A stretch of DNA of 22,523 nucleotides from Lactifluus volemus. Its lineage: Eukaryota; Basidiomycota; Agaricomycetes; Russulales; Russulaceae. Within the stretch, counting starts at the first letter, position 1, and every line of letters starts with the position of its first letter. Positions 9,381-18,048 of the stretch are shown here, one piece after another. The stretch lies in contig WTXI01000479.1 of the NCBI GenBank assembly GCA_022376515.1, forward strand, positions 1-22,523. The letters are read 5' to 3'. The notes under the pieces are model-generated. The model did not search any database. It had not been told where the DNA came from and worked only from the letters and a program-made list of their open reading frames with translations. Position numbers and translations under genes: made by a program.

Positions 9381-10384
9381 GCTGTTGCTTCTGATCTCAC
9401 TTAGATCGTCTTCTTCCGAAGTAGCTTTGGTTCGTATCTGAATGTCCCCATCATCATGGGGTAGGGCACTTATCTGTGCAATGAGTGAACGTAGATCCCA
9501 ATTATCAGTGAGATTATCTGTGTGCTGGGTGATCTCTGAAGCCTTCAGCCGATTCTCTAACTCTGTGTAATATCAAGCAATCTGTCTCCACTGTGATTGC
9601 AGTAGGTCAAACTCTGTATATCTCAGATTGAGATCAAAACATTCTAGATCGAGGGCCTCCTCGAGATCTTTGCACTTTGCGATAGCACAACTGGTAGATA
9701 GACGTAGTGCTTCCACTTCTACTGTGAGGTGATGAATCTTCTCCTCTAATGCATGATTTAAAGCACTAAGTGCAGTAATGGGGTGCCCCTGGCTTTCCAT
9801 AAATGCCATGGTCCATCCGAGGGACACTAGATCCTGCTCGAACTTATCTCAAGATTTCCAGGCGATCAAGTTATCACCCTCGAGTGCTTTCATGATCACA
9901 GTGTGCTCTTTGAAGGTGGCACACACGTTGCACCCATGAATGTGTGTAACACTAAATTGCGGAGTGAATTCAAGTGCATCATGAGGCACCCATGGCACAC
10001 GCTTATAACGCACGCAGATCTCATTATGCCAGGGCTCCCAATCCGCATCTTCCAACTGAGACGGAGGGGTTTCAGAGTGATCTCTGTCCTTGTGCATTGC
10101 CCGGATGTACTCGGTTTCAAGATCATCATCTTCCAATGGCATTGCATATCCATCATACTCATCATAAGTTGTCTGATCTTTATCATATTGTGAGCCATCA
10201 GGGACGTCAGTACTGTCATCTGGGTCTGATCGCTCTTCCTGTTCATCGCTACCCCCTGGTTCAGGATCAGCATTGTCTAATTCCTCAGATCCTTCTGAGG
10301 GTTTATCAAGCTTGGGTAGATCGCTCTCCGATCTATCATCAATCACTTGTGTAGCAAACATCTGGCGCTGCACCAGTTTCTTGT
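9381..10384 (-). pseudogene. Acidic and coiled-coil linker between zinc knuckle and protease
   Basis: The pol frame continues through about 330 codons with stops at 9849 and 9573, both TGA. The first part is strongly acidic (DNADPEPGGSDEQEERSDPD; YDKDQTTYDEYDGY). It is followed by a WEPWHNEICVRYKRVPWVP segment, then a heptad-rich helix (LNHALEEKIHHLTVEVEALR; CKDLEEALDLE) that looks like a coiled coil. This is longer than the usual spacer between the CCHC knuckle and protease of gypsy elements. It might help multimerisation or packaging, but I know of no named domain here. Confidence 0.6.
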
Positions 10385-10441
10385 ATTGAGGACATTTTGG
10401 ATTAGTAGCTATATGTCCAGGCTGTCCACATTATAACATGT
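10385..10441 (-). pseudogene. CCHC zinc knuckle of gag, broken by a one-base deletion
   Basis: The reading gives CYN in the gag frame and GQPGHIATNPKCPQYKKL in the pol frame. Adding one T to the AATGTGGA string would give the normal CX2CX4HX4C knuckle, so the second Cys codon is hit by a one-base loss. This is the only frame change between 11242 and 5256. It could be a disabling mutation; a programmed shift inside the knuckle seems unlikely because it would destroy the second Cys. Confidence 0.75.
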
Positions 10442-10591
10442 TAGTTTTGAAGTGTTGCCCTTCCCTGATTGATGGGTAGATGTCTGCACTGGCTTAGATC
10501 CAGCTTGTTGTGCCTGTGGCTTTATCTTGCCACCAGATCTGTTAAGTGGCTTTCTGGCTGACTGATTGCAATCGCGAGAATCCCTGCTATC

Positions 10592-11242
10592 TCACATAGA
10601 TCTGTGGGGGGTCCCTGCATTACCAGGCACTCCCAGCGCACTCTGTCCATCTGGCTTTTGCCTAGATCTGATCAGATGGAATGTTGTCTCAATGTACCAA
10701 GCTCTTTCCACTATTGCACCAATAGATCCAGTTTCTGCTGTTATGCCTTTGTGGAGTGCAAGATGATCTTGGATCTCCGCTGGTAGTCTGTTGATCAGAT
10801 GTTGCTTGAATGAATATTCATCGGGCATCTGTGCAAGACATCCTGCCCACATCAGTAGATCGCGATAGAAGGCTGATATGCCTTTTTCTTGTGTATATTT
10901 GATCTGAGCATATCTGTGCATCGCCTGAAGGGCAGTAGCAGTAGTTATAAATGATCTGAATAATCCGACGATCACTGATTCAAATGTCCAATTGCGGATC
11001 AGTCACATTGGACGCTCTACTTCGTGGATAAACCAGCATTCTGCTTTGCCCTTAAGGCAAGATCCTGTAACTAATACACGATCTCCATCCCTATCATCCG
11101 CAGTGAGGCGGCAGATCTTAAAGTAGCGCAGTAAGCCCTGCAACCAGTTATCTAGTGTGTCAAAGTTATTGTCACCTGAGTAAACCTCTGGCATCTTTGC
11201 TCGAAGTCCCTTGATCTCCAGTAGATCTGGGGGTATTCCCAC
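10592..11242 (-). pseudogene. Gag capsid region of element A
   Basis: Two open pieces in one frame (11242-11003 and 10975-10592) form a gypsy capsid-like domain. Landmarks are KMPEVYSGDNNFDTLDNWLQ, CRLTADDRDGDRVLVTGSCL and KAECWFIHEVE, then RYAQIKYTQEKGISAFYRDL, QHLINRLPAEIQDHL and AIVERAWYIE. This follows the Retrotrans_gag pattern of a conserved Trp and helix bundle. A stop separates the pieces and another precedes a basic, Gln-rich stretch leading to the zinc knuckle. Capsid would assemble the virus-like particle. Sequence between 11161 and 11340 is almost free of CpG. Confidence 0.85.
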
Positions 11243-11288
11243 TAGGGATTCCTGAATGTGTTAGATTAAACTGGTCACCATATTGGCT

Positions 11289-12799
11289 TCATGATCTACA
11301 TGTGGGTGTCCCAGTGCCATCACAGCTGGCACTGGGGGCATGTAAGGGGCCACAGGTGCAAACGCTGGCGGCACCGGAGGCATGTGTGCGGCGCAGCGGG
11401 ATTAATAGGTCCGTGAACCGGGGAGCTCCCGCGAAGTGGGGGGCTTGTGCTTGCGCTTGTGGTGCCCTCTGATTTAATGCGGGAGGCAGCATGTTTACGG
11501 GCTGCGCTCCGTACTGAGCCTGATTGGCCGCGTACTGATTAGCTGCCGGATATACCGCCTGAGGCGCTATAGGTGGTCTTAGCTGTTGCTCGCGTGCCCT
11601 GTGCAGTCTCCGAGCGTAATCCGCATCCAGTGCATGCGGATCTGGAGCTGGCACGGCTATTGGCGTGGCAGTCGGTGGATCTGCTCTTTCTGGGGTCGGC
11701 GTGTGTACGCGCTCTGATATCTGGTGCCTGTCCTCGTCCTGAGGGTCGTCTGGATTGTACTGGTCTCTTTCTGATCTTGCCCAGGGAGGGGGGCCACCCC
11801 TTCCTCGGGCAGGTCGGTGCTTTACTTTAGCTCTAGATCTTCTGATATCAGCTTCGCACTGTTCCCAGATCTGATCGCTTCGCTGGCGCGCCCGATCTAA
11901 GCGCATCGCCTCCTCGTCCGGGGGCATTTCACTGAGATCTGTCTCCTCTAACTTGATTGCGGGTGTCTGAGAAGCGAATCGCGCCTGGGCACTTTGTCAC
12001 CTGCTGTAATCTGCGGTTTCCTCGTCGGATCCGCGATCTCTGTAGATCTCTTGGACCGCTGATGTTCGCGGTGAGATCGGATGCGATTCTTCACTATCGG
12101 TCGCAAGGACAAACCGATCCAGGCTCTTGTTGTGTCTCCTGAAACATTTGTTTCGAGAGATCGTACTGTTCGCGGGCTGATCTAAAGCGCCGCTGGAGGT
12201 CGTCTTGCTCTTCCATCCGCCGCTTCTAGCTCAAACGTAGCTTTCCTTAGGTGATTGCCCCATCTGAGCACTTCCTGACCTAGCTCTCTGAGTTCTCTGT
12301 TAGTGCGCGCCTGGGGTGATTCACTTTGATTACTTTGCGCACTACCGGATGCCCTCTGCGATGGTCCGTAGTCTGCGCGTTGCTTTCCCTTGTCCCGGCG
12401 CGGCTCGGGGTTGGGAGTCTTTCCTCTGGCTCGCCGTAGTACGCATAAGTACTCATTGCCGCTGAGAGCGGGGTAAAACTTGCGTGTGCAGTCGCAAAGG
12501 ACTGTTCTGTTTCAATCTGGGGATCATCCGGTATCTCGCCGGATCTGGGGCCCCTCTGATTTCTCTGGATGTGGGGAAAGCTCCCTTCTGCTGAAGGACT
12601 TATATTTATCTGCGGGTCTTCCGCAATTGGTGTCAACTGTGTTAACTCGGAGCGTGCCGGGGGCTTCAGCCTGAACCGCAACTCTCTCCGGTTTCTTTGG
12701 GGGTTGCTCTTCACTAGGAAGTGCAGGTTTGCTCTTTTCCGTGCGGCGTGCATGGGCAGAGCGGGTGTTTTTCGGGGGGGGGTCTGTACTGGAGGACAT
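11289..12799 (-). pseudogene. Gag N-terminal region of element A (CpG-rich, frameshifted)
   Basis: The reading begins at ATG 12799, 44 bases inside the 5' LTR, as MSSSTDPPPKNTRSAH. It continues with frame changes near 12600, 12280 and 11410 through STYAYYGEPEERLPTP, a helical EEQDDLQRRFRSAREQYDL, and MPPDEEAMRLDRARQRSDQI. It ends in a Pro/Ala/Gln-rich tail (NQYAANQAQYGAQPV; AAHMPPVPPAFAPVAPYMPP) leading into capsid. This long, disordered N-terminus is unusual in length for gypsy gag. Unlike pol it is rich in CpG and is damaged mainly by one-base indels rather than TGA stops. The change in damage type at about 11340 suggests it came from a different copy than the rest of the element. Confidence 0.75.
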
Positions 12800-13086
12800 T
12801 GTGTGTATTCCAATGAAGTCGTGTGTTCAAAGGTTCAAAAAAGTGTAAGACTTCCGTACCCGAGTAGTCCTCGAGCGTTAGGAAGTCTGTAGTAGTTTAG
12901 ATTAGATGAATAGATATGATTTGGACTTGAAAACCCCTTAAGAGCACTACACAACTGAACCAGCCAAAACTGCGATTCTTTATTGTGAATACTTCGTAAA
13001 AGGGTAGTCTGCCTTTCCATCAGGGAAGGCAGCGACATAAATACATGTTCTACTACCCTAGATCTACAATGATCTTAGTCCGATCT

Positions 13087-13109
13087 GTCGCGATCAAGAG
13101 GATCGCGAC
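13087..13109. other. LTR hairpin GTCGCGATC / GATCGCGAC (5' LTR)
   Basis: Nine-base perfect arms flank the loop AAGAG. In the left LTR both arms have changed at CpG (GTCATGATC and GATCACAAC) and no longer pair well. The palindrome supports the idea that the CpG-rich LTR is closer to the ancestral state. Confidence 0.75.
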
Positions 13110-13368
13110 GTGTTTCACTTACTTATGAAACATCTTTGTAATCGCGCGGTTTTCACGCGCCTCAGTGATCTAGGGTACTTAATATATTTGTTGCAGGTCG
13201 CCCCATCGGGGTGCACTACTATAATCAATGTGCAGCGCTCGCAGGGTGTCGCAGCGTTGCTTAATTGCTTGTTATCTAGGCGGACCGGGCCGGCTGTGTC
13301 ATTTGGCGCGAGACGGCGACTAAGCTCTCGGATCGGACCGCCCCGTGCCGTTGGCACGACAATCTTTA

Positions 13369-13391
13369 AAAGCGATATCCTTTATCGCTTT
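13369..13391. other. LTR hairpin AAAGCGATA / TATCGCTTT (5' LTR)
   Basis: Nine-base arms flank TCCTT. In the left LTR the core reads AGCAATA and TATTGCT, so both arms changed at their CpG but still pair. This may be chance from CpG transitions on opposite strands, or a sign that the structure matters. Confidence 0.7.
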
Positions 13392-13619
13392 GTCATATAT
13401 CAATAAGATCTTAGATCATGTTTCATATGAGGCACTCTTGTTTCAGTGTGCATAGGAATTTATATCTTAATTGTGAGGCCTGACTACCTCACGTTCATAT
13501 TCTCTCTGGCTCAAGCTCGGTATGAGCTCGAGCCGGTCCGGGGGAGCCGCTCACGCGACTTCTGACAGGCTGACGCGTCATGCGACGCCAGCCTCGAGCC
13601 GGACCCGTGTTATACAGAT

Positions 13620-13644
13620 TGCTTAGGATCTTCGATCCTAAGCA
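13620..13644. other. Perfect LTR hairpin (11-bp arms, 3-nt loop), right copy
   Basis: This copy is identical to 2378-2402 in the left LTR: TGCTTAGGATC, TTC, GATCCTAAGCA. It lies about 25 bp downstream, on the element strand, of a TATTAAATA word near 13670-13680, so it could be transcribed as a 5' RNA stem if that is the promoter. Confidence 0.8.
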
Positions 13645-13729
13645 GTACTTCATCTCAATGCTTCACACGGGTATTTAATAGATCAGATGTGACTTTAGTT
13701 AATATGGCGTCCATTTGGGGCGCCTTACA

Positions 13730-14848
13730 GCTTTCCACTTGTGTAACATTGTAAACTCCGATAGGCAAGCAGCGCCAGTGACAAACAGGCCATTTTTTAT
13801 TTCACCACACACTACGATTTCTACGAAAAAAAAACAAATTATGAAGTACGGTAACACATGGTACTAGATACTGTAGGCTAAATTTGTGTTGATTGAGCGA
13901 GAAATGGGCGAGAAATTGGGGCGATTCGAAAGGGGTCTGATGGCAAAGGGGTGCCATGATAGTATGTGGCGTGTCGTTCGTTACCTTGCTTGCAAGGTTA
14001 ATGCGGGCGATATTGTATTCGACCGTCCCAAACCCTATATTCCAACATTGGAGGCCAGAACCATCAAAAGCTCACGTGATTTCTCTCTCTGACTAGTCTT
14101 CCGAACAGGTGTTTCCGACATAATTTCAATCGAGGACTCGGAACAAGCGACTAAGCGACTGTTACAACGAGCAATCAATCGCATAACCCCTCCCCCCATC
14201 AGCATTAGGTTCAAACAAAACAAAACATGGACTTCGATTTCACCACGACTACATGGTGGGATAACTCATAAATGACAATGGGCCAGGGTAGTGTGATCTG
14301 TACGATAACATGTATTTATTCTCTACATCTCCTCTTGTAAAATTTGTTCAATCTGTCCTCTATCTGCAGGCAAGGTCGCCGACAACAACGTCGACATTTT
14401 CCTAGTGTTGAAGTCTTCGGAAAACCCTCATCTAGTAGTACAGTAGTATTCCACGGTGCCAAGACGTAAACAAGGAGAGGATGGGATTAGTGATCGGTAA
14501 CGAAATGCCGAACATCTCAAATATATCAGAAGCCCGAATAGTCGGACGTTGTGCCCGCGGCGTCACGGGTAATCCCGTTTTTGCGGACGAAATGCCAAGG
14601 CGGAAAGCCCTCAAAAGGTTTCAAAAGAGAAAACTGGTGAGGTAAAACCGGTGGCATGAAAAAACGGTGAGAAAGCTGGTCAGTGCCGCAACGAACCAAA
14701 CTGAATAAGAAGCATACAGGCGATGACGTACTGTCTGTGACAAACCCGCAAATAAGAACTCCATAGCACCCCCCAGAAAGTAACACCGGGGACAATCGCG
14801 TTGATAAAGTCGTGGAGACGACGTACGCAACCCGAGCTACAGCAACAA
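13730..14848. other. Intergenic region: trehalase promoter side, possible orphan gene start
   Basis: No complete gene is supported in these 1.1 kb. Base composition is mixed and CpG is normal, unlike element A. An E-box palindrome TCACGTGA lies at 14072-14079, followed by a CT run. An ATG at 14227 in a good fungal context (CAAAACAAAACATGG) opens a short reading MDFDFTTTTWWDNS-stop, perhaps the relic of a gene 5' end. Homopolymers (A9 near 13830) and C-rich words (CCCCTCCCCCC near 14188) may belong to promoters. There is no continuation of the element C integrase here, although it would be expected if element A had simply inserted at 1606. Confidence 0.5.
14072..14079. promoter_or_regulatory. 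TCACGTGA E-box palindrome
   Basis: A perfect 8-bp palindrome containing CACGTG, the core bound by fungal bHLH factors (Cbf1/Pho4 type). It lies about 775 bp before the trehalase ATG and about 150 bp before the orphan ATG at 14227. A single site of this length can occur by chance. Confidence 0.35.
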
Positions 14849-17728
14849 ATGTTCGCCAAATGGTTCATCGTCTCCTACGCCACTCACGCTGCACGTGCCC
14901 TTCCTCAATCTCAAGCAACAAGCGCCACATCCCCTGCTAGCGCGATCACCGGCGTCCTCAGCCATCACGCCGGCGACATCTGTGGCTATCCAGTGGCTCC
15001 CCTTACCGCCACGTTGCCCTCGCAAGTACCACTACCACCAGTGCAAACCTGGTGTCCGAGCAAAATATTCTGCCCCGGAGCGGGTACGGCTTCCCTGTGG
15101 ACTTTTTTTTACACGCCCTGGTGCCTTTTTGACACGCATATATGACCTACTAGATCTTGCAAACCGTCAACCTTGCTGAACTCTGGTCGGACCCGAAAAC
15201 CTTTGTCGACAAGCCCACAGACTCGGATCAGCAGTCCGTCCTGGCCGCGTTTGCGCCGATCAATTCGACCAATGCCACCGAAGGTGCCGTGCTCAGCTTG
15301 TCGACGATAACTTTGGAGGTGAGGGCCTCGAACTCGAGGCGCAAGCTCTCCCAGTTTTCAATGCCAATCCGCCGTTTTTGAAAAACGTTACGGACCCGTT
15401 GCCTCAAAGCGTTTGCGCAAGTCGTACATGGCTACTGGACGCAACTCATTCGTGGAACTAATTCCTCGGCACTATGTGACGGCGTGAAGTGCGTGAGCAC
15501 GCTCATCCCGCTGAACCATACGTTCGTAGTTCCGGGCGGTCGATTTCGTGAGCAATGTGAATTGCTGCTTGCGCACGTGTCTTTTTGTCACTATCCTGAT
15601 CACTGGGCACAGATTACTGGGACAGCTTCTGGATAATTGAGGGCTTGATCCAATCCCAACTATTCGATATTGCCAACGATACGTTACAGAATTTCATGGA
15701 CGAGATTGAAACGTTCGGATACATTCCCAATGGCGGCCGCATATATTGTGCCACGCTCTCCACCCTGCCTCTTCTTACTAAATATTGACATCCGTGCTAA
15801 TACAGACTTGAACCGCTCTCAGCCTCCCATGTTCATTTGGGTGCGTTTATTGGGATAACACATCAAAGTTGCTGACCGTTGATTAACCAGATGCTTGCCA
15901 ACTATGTCGCAGCATCGAATGATACTTCTATCCTACATAGAGCACTTCCTCTAGCTGAGGCATGTAGCTTCTATTTGTCTCCTTCCATCACTGACCCTTT
16001 GCCTTTAGCTAGAACTGACGTGGTGGAGAACAATCGTTCCTTGAATGTCACTAGCCCATATACGAATACCACTTACACCCTGTCGCGCTACGCTGTTACC
16101 AATAGTGCCCCTCGACCCGAGTCCTACTTGACTGGTATCTCCTGCAATTTATCGTCTACACACCCCATTAACGAACGTAACCTTAGATTACATGACGGCC
16201 AATGATCCGACACTTGGCACGCCTCTGGATGAGCCGCAGAGAGCAGAACTCTATTCCGAACTCGCAAGTGCGGCAGAAACAGGTCGCACCTTCCCTTAGC
16301 TTCTATTGCGAGGCCAACTAATCAGCAGTGTTATTTTCAGGTTGGGATTTCAGTACCCGTTTCGTCTCACGGCCCTTGGCCGGTGGAACCAACAATACGG
16401 GCTCTGCTCTCCGTTCTCTGAACGTCAAGAACCACATCCCTGTTGATTTGAACTGCATCCTTTGTAAGCTACTTGTCTCATTAAGAAATAGACTCACAAC
16501 CTCTCCTTTCTCCAAGACAAGTCCAATCTCATCCTAGCGGATATTTACTCATCAGGTAGTCATGTTAACAGTACCGCTGCTGCGCAACATACTGCGACTG
16601 CTGCCAGTATCCGAGCTGGTATTCTCGACCTTTTTTGGGATCCATCGAAACTCGCATTTTACGACTTCAACCTGACTTCAAACTCACGCAACAGTTTCTT
16701 CTCGGTTGCCACGTTCTACCCACTTTGGGTCGGTATCATCCCCGATGAGCTCATGTCCAGCTCGACCAACGCTTTCGGCTTCTTCTCCAGCGTAAACATG
16801 GCGCTGCGACGCTACAACGGCACCTACCCAACGACCTTCGTCAATTCCGGCTGCAATGGGATGCCCCGAACGCTTGGCCGCCACATCAATACATCACGAT
16901 GCAGGCTCTGATGGCTCTCCCGGACAACGTATCAAGCGGGGCGATCCTCAGCCGCCGAAGGGGAAATCTGGCTTTGCACTCGTGCCGGAAGGGCAGCTCG
17001 GCTTGCAGGAGAACGATTTGCTGAGGCAGCCGACCTCGAATGGGAAGAACGCTTCGAGCACCGGGAGCAGGGCGGATATCAACGCGTTGGACGGTACGTT
17101 CGTCAATGGGGGCAATGCCACTGCCGGAGAGCGTTGGCGAGATGCGCTCGCGAGAGGACTTGCGAACAGATATTTCACGAGCGCATTGTGCAGCTGGTGA
17201 GCTCTTTGGTTTTCTCCGATTTTACATCCTTGTTGTTGACTGATGCCCTCTGGTCGTTCAATCTATTCCATCAACTAGGCATTCTAACCGGCGGGTCGAT
17301 CCCAGGCTCGCTTCCGAGACTGACGGATCAGCAGCTGAACGTCAGCCAAAGCATCAACAATACGGGAAACGTGCGTATCATGCTCCGCTCTCGAATCATT
17401 CATCTCTTTCTTCTTTTTGACGTTTTACTACTGTACTAGATGTTCGAAAAAATTTTCCGTCCTCGATATCGATAGTGGCGGGAGTGGCGGGGAGTACACA
17501 GTCCAAGCCGGCTTTGGTTGGACGAACGGCGTCGTTCTTTGGGTCGCCAGTACATTTGGCGGGCAACTCGTCGCGCCGGAGTGCCCTGATCCGCTCGTCG
17601 AAGCGAGTATCTTGAACAGCGTTGGCAGCCAGAAGAACGGTGCGTTCCCAGGCCGGTGTCCGGGGTCGCCTGTGCTCTCCGGGCTGGCGCTGTTGCTCGC
17701 AACTGCCTTGAAACTGTTGATCATGTAA
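14849..17728 (+). pseudogene. Secreted GH37 trehalase (alpha,alpha-trehalose to 2 glucose), frameshifted
   Basis: Spliced reading gives roughly 700 residues of a GH37 trehalase. The N-terminus (MFAKWFIVSYATHAARALP) resembles a signal peptide. Signature 1 is PGGRFREQYYWDSF, split by an intron at 15557-15612, and signature 2 is QWDAPNAWPPHQ near 16855. The catalytic Asp of ETGWDFSTRF (about 16345) and Glu of MFEKFS (about 17446) are present, as judged against E. coli and animal GH37. Many N-glycosylation sequons and a hydrophobic C-tail (SGLALLLATALKLLIM) suggest an extracellular, perhaps GPI-anchored, enzyme. Introns: about 15085-15153, 15557-15612, 15748-15805, 15841-15890, about 15964-16008, 16135-16186, 16283-16340, 16464-16516, 17197-17278, 17371-17439. 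One-base frame breaks occur near 15300, 15402, about 16010-16030, 16853, 16944, 17284 and 17448, and the first intron does not keep phase. No nonsense substitutions were noticed. It is either a recent pseudogene or an intact gene with sequence errors. Confidence 0.9.
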
Positions 17729-18048
17729 AACGGTCCGGAATTTTGCTGTAAAACAAGTTCACGAAAAGTGGACAAAAATTTGCACCGTTCTGTGGTTCGT
17801 ATGCGGGCATATGTCAAAATGTCATGAACATTGAGAACCCTCTGTCACCCATTGTTATCCTTCTTCTTCCCACTGATTCTTAAAGGTAGACTAGACACCA
17901 GGCAACGACATTATAAAAAGATTTGAGATACAGATAATTTGGAGCACATTGGACCCTGTTGGGCGCTTGGATCCAAATCCAAACGCTGGGGGAATAAGTT
18001 ACTGTACTACTCGCGGCGTGACGGAACTTGAAGCTCCTTCGCATCACA
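17729..18048. other. Intergenic region between convergent trehalase and P450
   Basis: These 320 bp hold the 3' ends of two convergent genes. No coding sequence is supported. AT-rich stretches suited to transcript ends are present (TGTAAAACAAG near 17750, TTATAAAAAG near 17911), but no single signal is decisive. Confidence 0.5.

Larger units (their letters stand above)
1607..13729 (-). mobile_element. Element A: LTR retrotransposon, Ty3/gypsy chromovirus
   Basis: Two direct repeats of 883 and 886 bp that begin TGTAAG and end CTTACA bound a 10.35-kb internal region. On the minus strand the order is gag, CCHC knuckle, protease, RT, RNase H, integrase, chromodomain, which is the Ty3/gypsy chromovirus order. 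A polypurine tract abuts the left LTR, so the left LTR is the 3' LTR. Pol is riddled with stops but keeps one frame from 10373 to 5256. The element is unusually long because of a 2.7-kb region after integrase and a long gag N-terminus. The five bases outside the two LTRs differ (TAGCG and GCTTT), so no target duplication is visible. It is non-autonomous now. A canonical tRNA primer site (TGG next to the 5' LTR) was not seen. Confidence 0.93.
12844..13729 (-). repeat. 5' LTR of element A (CpG-rich)
   Basis: This 886-bp repeat runs from TGTAAG to CTTACA and is the upstream LTR for the minus-strand element. It keeps the CpGs lost in the left LTR (for example GTCGCGATC, ACGCGCCTC, GGACCGGGCCGG). 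It would contain the promoter in its high-coordinate part. Candidate signals are the TATTAAATA word near 13670-13680 and AATATATT near 13181, plus AATAAA at 12979-12984 on the element strand. The five bases beyond its outer end (GCTTT) do not match those outside the other LTR. Confidence 0.95.

Noticed and set aside
9896..10273. Minus-strand 125-codon Met-rich ORF
   Set aside because: It is a shifted frame of the acidic linker; composition (Met/Ile-rich from GAT repeats) marks it as a shadow.
9903..10354. Plus-strand ORFs of 96 and 126 codons
   Set aside because: They are antisense to the acidic gag-pol linker; the minus strand has continuous frame and domain context.
12800..12843. tRNA primer-binding site next to the 5' LTR
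   Set aside because: The element-strand sequence after CTTACA is CTTTTTTGAACCTTTGAACAC, with no TGG start; a match to a tRNA 3' end or a self-priming duplex could not be shown by eye.
12835..13038. Minus-strand 67-codon ORF in the right LTR
   Set aside because: Same reason as above; it is the LTR counterpart and resembles no known protein.
13886..14092. Plus-strand 68-codon ORF after the 5' LTR
   Set aside because: No domain, no intron context and no homologous copy; random open frames of this size are expected.
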